A DNA stretch of 64,000 bases from Actinosynnema sp. ALI-1.44 (GCF_001984155.1 NZ_MTQO01000051.1:62001-126000), one strand, 5' to 3'; positions 1 to 10,326 are shown, counted from the first letter of the stretch. A program made the numbers and translations. The notes: generated by a model not told the origin, from the sequence alone.

Positions 1-2
1 CC

Positions 3-1227
<1,225 letters not shown>

Positions 1228-1231
<4 letters not shown>

Positions 1232-2481
1232 CCGGCCCCGTGCGGCATCCTCCGTTCGGCCGGTTCGTCGCGGCCGGGCACCAGGCGGGACGGCTGCTGG
1301 TGCAGCCGAGGATGGGGTTCGCCGGTGTGCGGGTGATGCGCGACGGGCTGCTGGCCGTGCGCGCGTCGGGCGTACCCGCGATCGGCACGGTCACCCTGGA
1401 CAGCTACACCAGGGTCGGCCAGTTCGACGAGGCCGCGAGGGCGGTGGCCCGCGGGCTGGACCTCAACGGCTTCCCCATCGTCACGCACGGCGCGGACCGC
1501 ACCGCGAGGATGCTGCACGGGGTGGTGGCCGACGACTTCCCCGTCCAGGTCAGGCACGGCTCGGCGCAGCCGGAACGGATCTTCCGGACCATGCTCGCCG
1601 CCGGGCTGACGGCGACCGAGGGTGGGCCGGTGTCGTACTGCCTGCCGTACAGCAGGATCCCACTGCGGACGGCGACGGCGTCGTGGACGCGGGCGACCCG
1701 GCTGCTCGCCGAGCACCCGGACGAATGCCACCTGGAGAGCTTCGGCGGCTGCATGCTCGGCCAGCTGTGCCCGCCCAGCCTGCTGATCGCGATCAGCGTG
1801 CTGGAATGCCTGTTCTTCGTCGAACACGGCATGCGCAGCGTCTCGGCGAGCTACGCCCAGCAGACGCACCCGCAGCAGGACGCCGAGGCGCTGGGCGCGC
1901 TGCGGCGGCTGTGCGCCGAACACCTGTCCGGAGTGGACTGGCACGTCGTGCTGTACACCTACATGGGTCTGTTCCCGCGGACCCCCGAAGGTGCCAAGCG
2001 GCTGCTGCGCGAGAGCGCGCGGCTGGCCGTGCGCACCGGCACCGAGCGGATGATCGTGAAGACCGTCGCCGAGGCGCACCGGATCCCCACGATCGAGGAG
2101 AACGTCCAGGCGCTGCGGATCGCGCACGAGGCCGCCGCGTCCGAACCGGCGGGGACCTCGGAGTCCGAGATGGACACGGGGATCCACGAACAGGCCAGCG
2201 CGCTGGTCGGCGAAGTGCTCGGCTGCGCACCCACAGTGGCGCGGGCACTGCCGTTGGCGTTCGAGAAGGGCCTGCTCGACGTGCCCTACTGCCTGCATCC
2301 GGACAACGACAACCGGACCAGGAGCGTGGTGGGGCCCGACGGCAGGCTGGAGTGGTGGAACACCGGCCGGATGCCGCTGCCCGCGGCCGTCCGTGTCCAC
2401 CGAGAACCGTTGTCCCACCGACGATTGCTCGACGACCTCGACTACCAGCGGCGCCGGTTCGACCAACCGGTGCCCGCGTGA
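1228..2481 (+). CDS. glmE-like: Glutamate mutase (methylaspartate mutase) epsilon subunit
   Basis: A 417-residue TIM-barrel subunit expected to interconvert L-glutamate and (2S,3S)-3-methylaspartate with adenosylcobalamin. The substrate-clamping arginines of the family (Arg66, Arg100 and Arg149 in the clostridial enzyme, from memory) have counterparts in QPRMG (Arg28), SYTRV (Arg62) and QVRHG (Arg109). The catalytic Glu sits in TEGGPVSY (Glu131), followed by the Tyr of LPY. It is about 65 residues shorter than the clostridial enzyme, mainly at the N terminus and C-terminal tail. It starts at ATG 1228, overlapping the small-subunit stop by 4 bases. In secondary metabolism such pairs supply 3-methylaspartate (friulimicin, vicenistatin). 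No peptide synthetase is visible in the window. Confidence 0.9.
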
Positions 2482-2497
2482 CCAGCAGGGATAAACC

Positions 2498-3484
2498 ATG
2501 ATCGAACCGGTGCAGGCACCCGGACCACGGGAGCACCTCACATCCGACGTGACCAGGGCGGCACTCAGGCTCCAGCACCACATGCTGACCGCGACCCGTG
2601 ATCACCTCCGTCGCGCGGGCTTCGTCGAACTGCTGCCGCCCATCATGGGACCGGTCACCGACCCGGGCGTACGCGGTTCCAAGCAGGTCGACGTGGACTA
2701 CTACGGTCACCGGTACAAGCTGATGACGAGCGCGATCCTGTACAAGCAGGCCTCGTTGCTCGCGTTCGACCGGATCTTCTACGTCGCGCCGAACATCCGG
2801 CTGGAGCCGCTGGAGACCGCCAACACCCAGCGGCACCTGGCCGAGTTCCACCAGATCGACGTCGAGGTGGCCAACGTCGGCCGCGACGAGATCCTCGAAG
2901 TGGCACAGGGACTCGTGCGGTCGGTCGTGCGGCACGTGATCGACGCCGCGGCCGACGAACTGGACGTGCTGGGCCGGGACACCGGGGCGTTCACCGACCT
3001 GCTCGGCACCCCGTTCGGCCGGATCAGCCACAGCCAGGCGGTCAGCGAACTGCACGGCCTCGGTCACGACCAGAACCCGGACGCGGAGATCGACTGGGTC
3101 GGCGAGGCGACGCTGTCCCGCAAGGCCAGTACGCCGTTCTTCATCACCGACTACCCCAAGGGATCCCGGGGCTTCTACGACCGGGAGAGCACGACCGAGC
3201 CCGGCGTGCTGCGCAACTTCGACCTGATCGCCCCGGAAGGCTACGGCGAGCTGTGCAGCGGCAGCGAACGGGAACACGAGTACCGCGCCATCGTCGCGCG
3301 GATGCGGGAAACCGGGGAGAACCCGGCCAAGTACGGCTGGTACCTGGAGATGGTGCGGGACGGGATCCCCGGCAGCGCCGGGTTCGGGCTCGGTGTCGAA
3401 CGGTTCACCCGGTACCTGGCCGGACTGGACTCGGTGTGGCAGACCACCGCGCACCCCAAGATCCCCGGTGTGGTGTCGCGGTGA
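2498..3484 (+). CDS. Class II aminoacyl-tRNA synthetase-like protein, AsnRS/asparagine-synthetase-related, no anticodon domain
   Basis: A 328-residue protein made only of a class II synthetase catalytic core. Motif 2 carries the Arg-x-Glu (NIRLEPLE) followed by RHLAEFHQIDVE, which reads like the AspRS/AsnRS subgroup. Motif 3 is GFGLGVERFTRYL. There is no OB-fold anticodon domain, as in the archaeal asparagine synthetase derived from AsnRS, which adenylates the Asp side chain and amidates it. In an operon with glutamate mutase, the natural inference is activation of a 3-methylaspartate carboxylate for amidation or ligation. ATG 2498 follows the mutase stop by 16 bases. A tRNA-charging role is unlikely but not excluded. 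Confidence 0.8.
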   Translation: MIEPVQAPGPREHLTSDVTRAALRLQHHMLTATRDHLRRAGFVELLPPIMGPVTDPGVRGSKQVDVDYYGHRYKLMTSAILYKQASLLAFDRIFYVAPNIRLEPLETANTQRHLAEFHQIDVEVANVGRDEILEVAQGLVRSVVRHVIDAAADELDVLGRDTGAFTDLLGTPFGRISHSQAVSELHGLGHDQNPDAEIDWVGEATLSRKASTPFFITDYPKGSRGFYDRESTTEPGVLRNFDLIAPEGYGELCSGSEREHEYRAIVARMRETGENPAKYGWYLEMVRDGIPGSAGFGLGVERFTRYLAGLDSVWQTTAHPKIPGVVSR

Positions 3485-4770
3485 ACCGGCTGCGGGCAGA
3501 GGGATTCCCCGAACAGGCGATCCGGGCACGGGCCCGTGACGGCGCCGCGGCGGCGTTCCCGCCCGTCGAAAGCTACGGCACGACCGTGTACGGGGCGACC
3601 GGGGCAGTGCACCGCGACCCCCTGGACGCGATCCGGCTGGCGCCGCCGATCTTCACGCCGAACCGGATGGACAAACTCCTCGACCTGGCACGGGAACCGA
3701 CCTACGGCGACGTCGACCTGACCACCGTGATCGGCGGGTTCACCGCGCCGGTCCCGGTCTACCTCTCGGCGTTCGGGTCGACCCGGGTCGCCGGTCCCGA
3801 CATCGGCCTGGCGATCAGCGGGCAGGCCGGGCGGCTCGGAGTTCCGGTGGTGATCGGCGAGAACGTCGTCCCGGTCAACGGGTACGGCCGTCTCGGGGCG
3901 GTGGGGGAGCGGTCACTGCTGCGGCGGGTCCGCGCGTACGCCGAGCAACTGCCGGACGGGCTCGGCGGCCTCGTCGTCCAGCAGAGCACGGAGGACGCCG
4001 ACGCCGAGGTGTGGAACCTGGTCTACAGCGACCCGTCCACCCGGTCGCTGCTGGACTCCGGGCGGCTCGGGTTCGAGCTGAAAGTGGGCCAGGGAGCCAA
4101 ACCCGGGATCGGCGGGATGACGGTCCTCGACCGCGCCGACGCCGACCGCGTCGGCGACCAGTACTCGCTCGACCTCGTCTACGGCGCCGAGAGCGGACGC
4201 GTGCTGCGGTGCAGCAGCCCGGGCACGTTCACCCCGGAGATCCTGCGTCAGCAGATCAGGTTGATGCGCAACAACTTCCCGCGCGCGAAGACGTGGGTCA
4301 AGCTGCACCCCGGCCGGGACGTCCGCGAAGCGGCGGCCGTGGCGTGGCAGGCCGGTGCCGACGCGGTCACCGTGGACGGTGCCGAGGGCGGCACCGGCTG
4401 GGCGCCACTGGCGTTCCTCGACCACGTCGGGTTGCCGCTGGGCGAATGCCTGACCCAGATCGACGCCGGACCGCACTGCCTGCTGGCCTCCGGCGGGGTC
4501 TGGGAGGGCGCGCGGGCGGTGAAGTGCCTCGCACTGGGTGCCAGGGCGGTCGGGCTCGGCCGTGCGGGGCTGCTCGCCGCCGACGAGGACACCGAGCACG
4601 GCCTGACGCGCCTGATCGACTGCCTGGCGTTCGAACTGCGGCTGCTGATCAGCTCGCTCGGCGAGTACGCGCCGGGCTCGGTGGGGATCAAGGACGTGTG
4701 GGCGCCGGGCCTGCCGGTACCCACCCACACCATGCCGCTCGCCGGCATCGACACGAGGAGAAGACAATGA
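3481..4770 (+). CDS. Stand-alone FMN-binding glutamate synthase-like domain protein
   Basis: A 429-residue protein starting at a GTG that overlaps the upstream stop by 4 bases. It corresponds to the FMN/2-oxoglutarate barrel of glutamate synthase: AKPGIGGM matches the loop before the active site, VKLHPGRDV and VTVDGAEGGTG match the FMN phosphate region, and LASGGVWEGARAVKCLALGA matches the last strands. The glutaminase and FAD domains are absent. After the last barrel strand the usual cluster of three Cys that ligate the 3Fe-4S centre is missing (the sequence runs GRAGLLAADEDTEHG). It is therefore probably a flavin oxidoreductase acting on an imine or enamine rather than a normal GltB. It ends in a 4-base overlap with the next gene. 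Confidence 0.8.
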   Translation: MNRLRAEGFPEQAIRARARDGAAAAFPPVESYGTTVYGATGAVHRDPLDAIRLAPPIFTPNRMDKLLDLAREPTYGDVDLTTVIGGFTAPVPVYLSAFGSTRVAGPDIGLAISGQAGRLGVPVVIGENVVPVNGYGRLGAVGERSLLRRVRAYAEQLPDGLGGLVVQQSTEDADAEVWNLVYSDPSTRSLLDSGRLGFELKVGQGAKPGIGGMTVLDRADADRVGDQYSLDLVYGAESGRVLRCSSPGTFTPEILRQQIRLMRNNFPRAKTWVKLHPGRDVREAAAVAWQAGADAVTVDGAEGGTGWAPLAFLDHVGLPLGECLTQIDAGPHCLLASGGVWEGARAVKCLALGARAVGLGRAGLLAADEDTEHGLTRLIDCLAFELRLLISSLGEYAPGSVGIKDVWAPGLPVPTHTMPLAGIDTRRRQ

Positions 4771-5135
4771 TGATCGAAACCGACTTACGCAGCCGTCAGG
4801 TGCGGCACTACTACGAACTGGTCGACCTGGCCGACTTCGACAGCCTGGTCCGGCTGTTCGCCCCGGACGCGGTGTACCACCGGCCGGGCTTCGACCCGAT
4901 CGTCGGCCACGACGGCCTGACCAGGTTCTTCACCGCCCAGCGGCAGATCCGCGAAGGCGCGCACGTGGTCGAGTCCATCGTGGACGCGGGCGACCAGGTC
5001 GCGGTGCGCGGCGTCTTCGCGGGCACGCTGAAGAACGGCACTGAGGTGACGGCGCGGTTCGCCGACTTCTTCAAGTTCGCCGCCGACGGCCGGTTCGAAC
5101 GCCGGTACACGTACTTCTACGCGCCATTGGTCTGA
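4767..5135 (+). CDS. SnoaL-like / nuclear transport factor 2-fold protein
   Basis: A 122-residue single-domain protein with the NTF2/SnoaL cone fold signature: an N-terminal helix (VRHYYELVDLADFDSLVRLF), the segment APDAVYHRPGF, then alternating strands ending FERRYTYFYAP. ATG 4767 overlaps the preceding stop and has a gaggag site nine bases upstream. Such proteins act as small isomerases, cyclases or hydrolases in natural product pathways. As the last gene of the coupled set it probably handles a reactive intermediate made by the upstream enzymes. The fold is clear; the reaction is unknown. Confidence 0.8.
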   Translation: MMIETDLRSRQVRHYYELVDLADFDSLVRLFAPDAVYHRPGFDPIVGHDGLTRFFTAQRQIREGAHVVESIVDAGDQVAVRGVFAGTLKNGTEVTARFADFFKFAADGRFERRYTYFYAPLV

Positions 5136-5174
5136 TCGGGTCGAAGTCGGCACCGGGAACCCTTCCGCGGCGTG

Positions 5175-5195
5175 ACCGATCCCGTCAGGGTCGGT
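5175..5195 (+). terminator. Hairpin after the methylaspartate operon
   Basis: An 8-bp stem (ACCGATCC pairing with GGGTCGGT, one G-U) with a 5-base loop lies 40 bases after the SnoaL stop and before the histidine kinase gene. There is no run of T, as is usual for actinomycete terminators, so the call rests on position and stem alone. Confidence 0.4.
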
Positions 5196-5235
5196 AAGGT
5201 CGTGTTCATACTGGGGTAGAAGGGGTGGAACCCGC

Positions 5236-6558
5236 GTGTCGGCTGCCGTGTCCGATGGCCTGGCCATGGCTCCTACTGACCTGCGCACGGCGTTGCGCAG
5301 TGGTCATCGTGCCTTCCTGGGGTCCAGTTGGCCGTGGCGTGCCTTCGGCTATCTGGGTGGCGGGCTCGTCATGGCGTTGCCGACGCTGGCGGTGCACCGG
5401 TGGTTGCTCGAGGTGGAGACACTCTCCGGTTTCCTCGTGCTCACCCTGGCCGTCCTGGTCGGCAATCTGCTGATCGCGGTACCGCTGGCGGGATTGGAAC
5501 GCCGCCGGCTGCGAGTGGTGGACAAGAACCAGCAGAAAACAGTCCGCGTGCACCTGCCGGTCAAGGGGATCGGCAGGTGGCTGCTCGTCCGGCTGGGGGA
5601 AGCCGCGACGTGGCGCGAGTTCGCGTACGCCCTGCTGCTCACCCTCGTGCTCTCGTTCGTGGACATCGTCCTGGTGACTCTGGTGCTGTCCATGCTGTTC
5701 ATGCCGTTCACGCCGCTGGTGGAGTTCATCCTGGACTACCGGCCGATCGTGAACGTCGGCGTGCCGGTGACGGGCACCCTCGGCATGACCCTGCTGGTGA
5801 TCATCTCGCTCGCCCTGATGCCGTTGTTCGCGTACGGCGTCGGGTACCTGGCGCTCGCCCAGTCCGCGCTCGCGCGCTACCTGCTGACCCCGAGGGACAC
5901 CGACCTCAACACGCAGATCCACGAACTGACCAGGTCGAGGACCCGGCTGGTCGACGCGTTCCAGGCCGAGCGGGAGCGGATCGAGCGCGATCTGCACGAC
6001 GGCGCCCAGCAGCGGCTGACCGCGCTGGTGCTGACGCTCGGCGTGGCCGAACTGGAGACCTCCCGCGGCGGCGGGGACGGCCGACGGCTGATCACCAGGG
6101 CGAAGGGCGAGGCCCAGCAGGTGCTCGCCGAGCTGCGGGAACTCATCCGCGGCATCCGCCCGCAGGTGCTGACCGACCGCGGCATCGCGGCGGCCGTCGG
6201 CGACATCGCCGACCGCTGCCCGCTGCCGGTGGACGTCCGCATCGACCTGCCGCACCGCCTGCCGCCCGCCATCGAGACGGTGGCCTACTTCGCGGTCAGC
6301 GAGGCGCTGACCAACGTGATCAAACACAGCGGCGCGCACTCGGCGTGCGTGACCGGTGCACTCGAGGGGGATCGGCTCAGACTCATGGTCACCGATGACG
6401 GCGTCGGCGGTGCCGACCCTGCCGACGGAACCGGACTGCAGGGGCTCGCTGACCGGCTGTCGGTGGTGGAGGGCAGACTGCGGATCACCAGTCCGTCCGG
6501 TGGCCCGACTCAGGTGTTCGTGGAAGTGCCATGTCAGAGCCTCGCCGTCTCCGGGTAG
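5236..6558 (+). CDS. Membrane sensor histidine kinase, NarL/DesK-type
   Basis: A 440-residue kinase. The N-terminal half has four to six hydrophobic segments (two around residues 38-80, others near 130-160 and 175-215) with no large extracellular domain. The dimerisation box has the phospho-acceptor His in ERIERDLHDGAQQRL. The HATPase domain shows SEALTNVIKHS (N box) and DDGVGGADPADGTGLQG (G box). This is the HisKA_3 class that pairs with LuxR-type response regulators, and its 3' end overlaps such a gene by 28 bases. GTG 5236 is preceded by a GGTGGA site. The signal is unknown; proximity to the upstream operon does not prove that it controls it. Confidence 0.93.
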   Translation: MSAAVSDGLAMAPTDLRTALRSGHRAFLGSSWPWRAFGYLGGGLVMALPTLAVHRWLLEVETLSGFLVLTLAVLVGNLLIAVPLAGLERRRLRVVDKNQQKTVRVHLPVKGIGRWLLVRLGEAATWREFAYALLLTLVLSFVDIVLVTLVLSMLFMPFTPLVEFILDYRPIVNVGVPVTGTLGMTLLVIISLALMPLFAYGVGYLALAQSALARYLLTPRDTDLNTQIHELTRSRTRLVDAFQAERERIERDLHDGAQQRLTALVLTLGVAELETSRGGGDGRRLITRAKGEAQQVLAELRELIRGIRPQVLTDRGIAAAVGDIADRCPLPVDVRIDLPHRLPPAIETVAYFAVSEALTNVIKHSGAHSACVTGALEGDRLRLMVTDDGVGGADPADGTGLQGLADRLSVVEGRLRITSPSGGPTQVFVEVPCQSLAVSG

Positions 6559-7199
6559 TCATCGCCGAGGACGCCGTTCTGCTGCGCGAGGGGCTGATCG
6601 AGCTGCTCGCCCGCTTCGGCCACCAGGTCGTCGCGGCGGTGGGTGACGTCCCCGGCCTGGTCGCGGCCGTCGACGACATCAAACCCGATGTCGTGGTCAC
6701 CGACGTGCGGATGCCGCCCGACTACAGCGACGAGGGCCTGCGCGCGGTGGCGCAGCTGCGGTCGCGGCATCCCAGTCTCGGTGTCCTGGTGCTGACCCAG
6801 TACGTGGCCACGACGTACGCGTTGGAGCTGCTCGAAACCGAGGCCCGCACCAGCGGCGGACTCGGCTACCTGCTCAAGGACAGGGTCGGCGCCGTCACCG
6901 AGTTCATCGAGGCGATCGAGCGCATCGCGGACGGTCACACGGTGATCGATCCCGAGGCGGTCCGCTCGTTGTTGCACAGCAAGCGGCGCAAGGAAGCACT
7001 GGACCGGCTGACACCGCGCGAGCTGGAGGTGCTGACGCTGATGGCGCTGGGGAAAACCAACAGCGCCATAGCCGAGACACTGTGTGTCAGCCAAGCCGCG
7101 GTGGCCAAGAATATTGGCAACATCTTCACGAAACTCGGGCTGGTCGACATGAACGAACATCGCCGTGTGCTCGCCGTATTGACGTATCTCCGCAAGTGA
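6531..7199 (+). CDS. LuxR/NarL-family response regulator
   Basis: A 222-residue partner of the overlapping kinase gene. The receiver domain has the acidic pocket (AED, residues 12-14), the phospho-acceptor Asp58 in VVTDVRM, and Lys in YLLKDRVG. The C-terminal helix-turn-helix is LTPRELEVLTLMALGKTNSA followed by CVSQAAVAKNIGNIFTKLGL. Atypically, VAKNIGNIF replaces the usual VEKHVGNIF; this may alter DNA or dimer contacts slightly but is common in actinomycetes. It should bind DNA upstream of target genes when phosphorylated. Confidence 0.95.
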   Translation: MSEPRRLRVVIAEDAVLLREGLIELLARFGHQVVAAVGDVPGLVAAVDDIKPDVVVTDVRMPPDYSDEGLRAVAQLRSRHPSLGVLVLTQYVATTYALELLETEARTSGGLGYLLKDRVGAVTEFIEAIERIADGHTVIDPEAVRSLLHSKRRKEALDRLTPRELEVLTLMALGKTNSAIAETLCVSQAAVAKNIGNIFTKLGLVDMNEHRRVLAVLTYLRK

Positions 7200-7679
7200 A
7201 TGTCCCGCCTCGGCTGGGATACCAGTTGGACGTTCGGAACGTGTCCCCATCAGGGTGTTGTCGTTCTGAAAGATGCTGGCCCTAATGGGGGTATAGGTAG
7301 TTCTACACTTTGTGACAATATTCAATCTCGTGTATACCGGTCCGGTCAGTGCGCTACGCCGTCTGGAGCAGGTGTAACGCCTGCGTGCGGCCCCGGTGGG
7401 ATACGGCCGTGCGGAGGCTCTGTTTCGCTCGTGCGTTGAATTCGCAGGCCAGTTGGCCAGGGCCACGCGCCGCCGGGGCCTGGCCAGGACTCGGCCTGAC
7501 CATTTACCGTCGGTTGTGCCGGATCAGCCAGCCCTCATACAATGCCGTATCCGCGAAAGATGGACCTCTGGGGATGACGCGGACAATTGGGCGCATGGCT
7601 CTATTGGGGGAGAGCCGGGGTGCTGGCATTCGGCCTCGTTTCTCCTAACGGAATGCGTCGAGGAGTACTGGGGGCAGTG
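7200..7679 (+). other. Intergenic region, no convincing gene
   Basis: About 480 bases separate the response regulator from the ArsR-like gene. The stretch around 7280-7350 is locally AT-richer (tataggtagttctacac; gtgtatacc) and is a plausible promoter region for the downstream gene. Short open frames here have no ribosome site and no family resemblance. Confidence 0.4.
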
Positions 7680-8648
7680 GTGAGAATACGATTCACGACC
7701 AAGGACCTCGGTCGGTTACAGATGGCGGCCGGGCAGAGCCCGGTGGCCGAGAGCATCTTCGCGCTCGACCTGCTCGGTCGATCCGGGGAGGCGCACGGCG
7801 AGTGGCGCAAGCACGTGCGCCGGTCACTGGGGTCACAGCCGAACAGGATCCACCGGCTGCTCACCGAACAGCGGCCGATCCCGGACCTGCTGTGGCTGAT
7901 CGACCGGGCACGCGCACAGCAGCGCAAAGGACACGACGAGCGCGCTGCGCGCTCCATCGACGACGCCGTGCTGGATTTCTGCCAGGTGGTGGTCAGACCG
8001 CACTGGAACTCGATTCGCGGCGCGCTCGAAGCCGAACGGGACGTCCGCGGCCGGATCGGCATCACCAACGGGATGGACCACATGCTGACCACGCTGCACC
8101 CGCGGGTGCGGTGGAATCCGCCGGTGCTCGAGATCCCCGGCGACCCGGACACCGAGATCCACCTGGGCGGACGCGGGCTGCTGCTGTACCCCGCGGTCTT
8201 CCTCGCCGGCCGGACGGTCGCGGTGTTCCTGCACACCGAGCAGGAGACGGGACTGCCGGCGCTGGTGTTCCCCGCGTCGGCGGGGCCCGCGTTCATCTCG
8301 GCTTTCTCCACCGCCGCCGAAGGCAACGAACAGGCCCTCGGCGCGCTGGTCGGGCACACCAGGGCGGCCGCGTTGCAGGCGTTGACCGAGAGCTGTTCCA
8401 CCGGGGAACTGGCCCAACGGCTGGGGATATCGATGGCCGGGGCGAGCAAACACGCGACAGTCCTGCGTGAGGCGGGCCTGGTGGCCACCACCCGCTCACG
8501 CAACACCGCTGTACATTCGTTGACACAACTCGGTGTCGCGCTGCTGCAGACACAGGAACCGGCATCGGTGGCGCCGAGATCGCCGATTTCACTGGCGATG
8601 CGGCGGCTGTCGGCACAGAACCGGGTCGAGATCCGCAAGTGCGTTTGA
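7680..8648 (+). CDS. ArsR-like winged-helix transcriptional regulator with long N-terminal domain
   Basis: A 322-residue protein beginning VRIRFTTKDLGRLQMA, the typical start of a large actinomycete family of ArsR-like regulators. A roughly 220-residue N-terminal domain of unknown ligand precedes a C-terminal winged helix: HTRAAALQALTESCSTGELA, then RLGISMAGASKHATVLREAG as the recognition helix region. GTG 7680 is chosen because family members begin there and a ggggg site lies just upstream; an in-frame ATG at 7653 would add 9 residues. There is no metal-binding Cys motif, so the effector is not a metal by this evidence. It stands alone with no partner gene on its strand. Confidence 0.8.
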   Translation: MRIRFTTKDLGRLQMAAGQSPVAESIFALDLLGRSGEAHGEWRKHVRRSLGSQPNRIHRLLTEQRPIPDLLWLIDRARAQQRKGHDERAARSIDDAVLDFCQVVVRPHWNSIRGALEAERDVRGRIGITNGMDHMLTTLHPRVRWNPPVLEIPGDPDTEIHLGGRGLLLYPAVFLAGRTVAVFLHTEQETGLPALVFPASAGPAFISAFSTAAEGNEQALGALVGHTRAAALQALTESCSTGELAQRLGISMAGASKHATVLREAGLVATTRSRNTAVHSLTQLGVALLQTQEPASVAPRSPISLAMRRLSAQNRVEIRKCV

Positions 8649-8674
8649 CGAGCGGCGAATGACGAGGCGTGCCG

Positions 8675-8929
8675 TCACGGCCATCGCAGGTCGTTGTCGG
8701 CGCGCCTCGCGCGGTTCGCCGACTCGCTGACGGCAGTCGCGGCGAACACCTCGATGACGCCCCTGAGCACCTCGTTCGCCGCCCGCAGTTCGGTGATCTC
8801 ACGCTCCAGCTTGGCGATTCGCCGTGAACCGAGGTCGGTCACGCCCGCGGGCGCCCGATCGGATTCCGACGTCGCGGTTTCCTGTCCCACTTCGGGTGTT
8901 CTCGGTCTGGGTGGATGGTACGGCACCAT
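8675..8929 (-). CDS. Small coiled-coil protein resembling the IS3 OrfA leucine zipper
   Basis: An 84-residue frame starting at ATG 8929 with a G-rich site (gtgacaggggggcagcgac) upstream. Its middle (RRIAKLEREITELRAANEVL) is a heptad-patterned helix that reads like the zipper at the end of IS3-family OrfA transposase subunits (LEREVAELRRANEIL type). The N-terminal helix-turn-helix of OrfA is absent, and no OrfB, inverted repeat or target duplication is seen. It is either a small stand-alone coiled-coil protein or the last remnant of an insertion sequence. Function is unknown. Confidence 0.45.
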   Translation of the reverse strand: MVPYHPPRPRTPEVGQETATSESDRAPAGVTDLGSRRIAKLEREITELRAANEVLRGVIEVFAATAVSESANRARRADNDLRWP

Positions 8930-9043
8930 GTCGCTGCCCCCCTGTCACGTCGTATGCGTCAACAGTAACGACTCGGTGATACCGGATTATCCACCTCCAG
9001 TAGCATTTTGGTATCCGCCTTGGTAAGTATTGCCGCCGACGGG

Positions 9044-10240
9044 TCAGCCAACTGGCACGCCGGACTGGACGACAGTCCATTTGTCCGGATCGCGCACCAG
9101 AATTCCCGGCTCGTCGAACGGATTTCCGTCGAGGACAAGCAGATCGGCCACGCACCCGGCGCGCACCCTGCCGAGGTCGGGACGGCCGATCAGGTCCGCG
9201 TTGACCGAAGTGGCCGACCGCAGCGTGTTCAGCACGCCGTCCACCTCGATCTGCAGCCGCAGGCCTTGCGACTGCTCGTCTTCCAGGCCGCCCATCAGGT
9301 CGGTGCCGAACCCGACCCGGACACCGGCGGCCCTGGCCAGTTCGATCGCGACCTTCCCGAAGTCGAGGACCTCCCGGTTCTTGGCCTTCGACACGGCGGC
9401 GAGGCCGAACTCCTCACCCCGACGCTCGATGGCGTCGTACGCCGCCAAAGTCGGCACCAGGAACGCCTCGTGCCTGGCCATCAACTCCGCGGTGGGGGCG
9501 TCGAGCAGGTTGCCGTGCTCGATGGAGCGCACGCCGTTCTCGACCGAGTGCTTGATCGCCTCCGGTGAGTACGCGTGCGCGGCGACGTAACTGCCGCGCC
9601 GACGGGCCTCGTCGGTGATGGCCGCGATCTCGTCCGCGGAGTACTGCGGCAGGCGGATCGGATCGGTGAGCGACATGACCCCACCGGACGTCATGATCTT
9701 GATCGCGTGCGCGCCACGTCGGAAGCGGTCGCGCACCGCCTGGCGCACCGCGTCCACACCGTCCACGACCTCGCACATGTGGTTGTGGAATCCGCAGAGG
9801 TCGGTGTCGGTGCCGCGTGGGTCGCCGTGCCCGCCCGTCTGGCTCAGCGCGGCGCCCGTGTACAGGTAACGCGGGGCGGCGATGAGCCCCTGCTCGATCG
9901 CCGCGGCCAGCCCGGGATCGCCGCCCGCGACGTCCCGCACTGTGGTGAAACCACGGCCGAGCGCGTTCGTCAGCCGTTGCGCACCGGCGAGCGCCACGTA
10001 GCTCAACGGCGTCGACTCGATGTGCTGGCCGTTGAGGCTGATGCCGTACGCGTGGAAGTGGGCGTCGATCAGGCCGGGCAGCACAGTGCCGCCGCGGGCG
10101 TCGATCACGCGGTCGGCGGTGCCCGGCGCGTCCGGGCCGACCGCGGCGATCCGGTCGCCGTCGACGTGCACAGTGCCGGGGATCAGGTCGTCGGACTCCC
10201 CGTCGAACACCTGGGCGTTGACGATCGACAGTGTGGCCAT
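9044..10240 (-). CDS. Metal-dependent amidohydrolase (imidazolonepropionase/Xaa-Pro dipeptidase-like)
   Basis: A 398-residue cytosolic TIM-barrel hydrolase. Metal ligands of the amidohydrolase superfamily are visible: HxH in DAHFHAYG, Lys in AIKIMTSGG, His in AAHAYS, His in IEHGN and Asp in GFGTDLMGG. The N-terminal strand sandwich (IVNAQVFDGES) and the C-terminal LVLDGNPF close the fold. The start at ATG 10240 is preferred over an extended upstream frame because family members begin at this strand and a ggggga site precedes it. It is divergent from a metallo-beta-lactamase-fold gene with an 86-bp shared promoter. The substrate is probably an N-acyl or cyclic amide. Confidence 0.9.
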   Translation of the reverse strand: MATLSIVNAQVFDGESDDLIPGTVHVDGDRIAAVGPDAPGTADRVIDARGGTVLPGLIDAHFHAYGISLNGQHIESTPLSYVALAGAQRLTNALGRGFTTVRDVAGGDPGLAAAIEQGLIAAPRYLYTGAALSQTGGHGDPRGTDTDLCGFHNHMCEVVDGVDAVRQAVRDRFRRGAHAIKIMTSGGVMSLTDPIRLPQYSADEIAAITDEARRRGSYVAAHAYSPEAIKHSVENGVRSIEHGNLLDAPTAELMARHEAFLVPTLAAYDAIERRGEEFGLAAVSKAKNREVLDFGKVAIELARAAGVRVGFGTDLMGGLEDEQSQGLRLQIEVDGVLNTLRSATSVNADLIGRPDLGRVRAGCVADLLVLDGNPFDEPGILVRDPDKWTVVQSGVPVG

Positions 10241-10326
10241 CCGGCGTCCCCCACATCGCGGTTGCGTACTTGGTGTGCCAATCAAGGCTAGCGCCACCGG
10301 TGAAGTGCGGCGATAGGGTGTGGCCC

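Noticed and set aside
5236-7199. Two-component system as the dedicated regulator of the mutase operon
   Set aside because: Adjacent and same strand, but separated by a hairpin and its own start region; no shared site was seen, so the link is not claimed.
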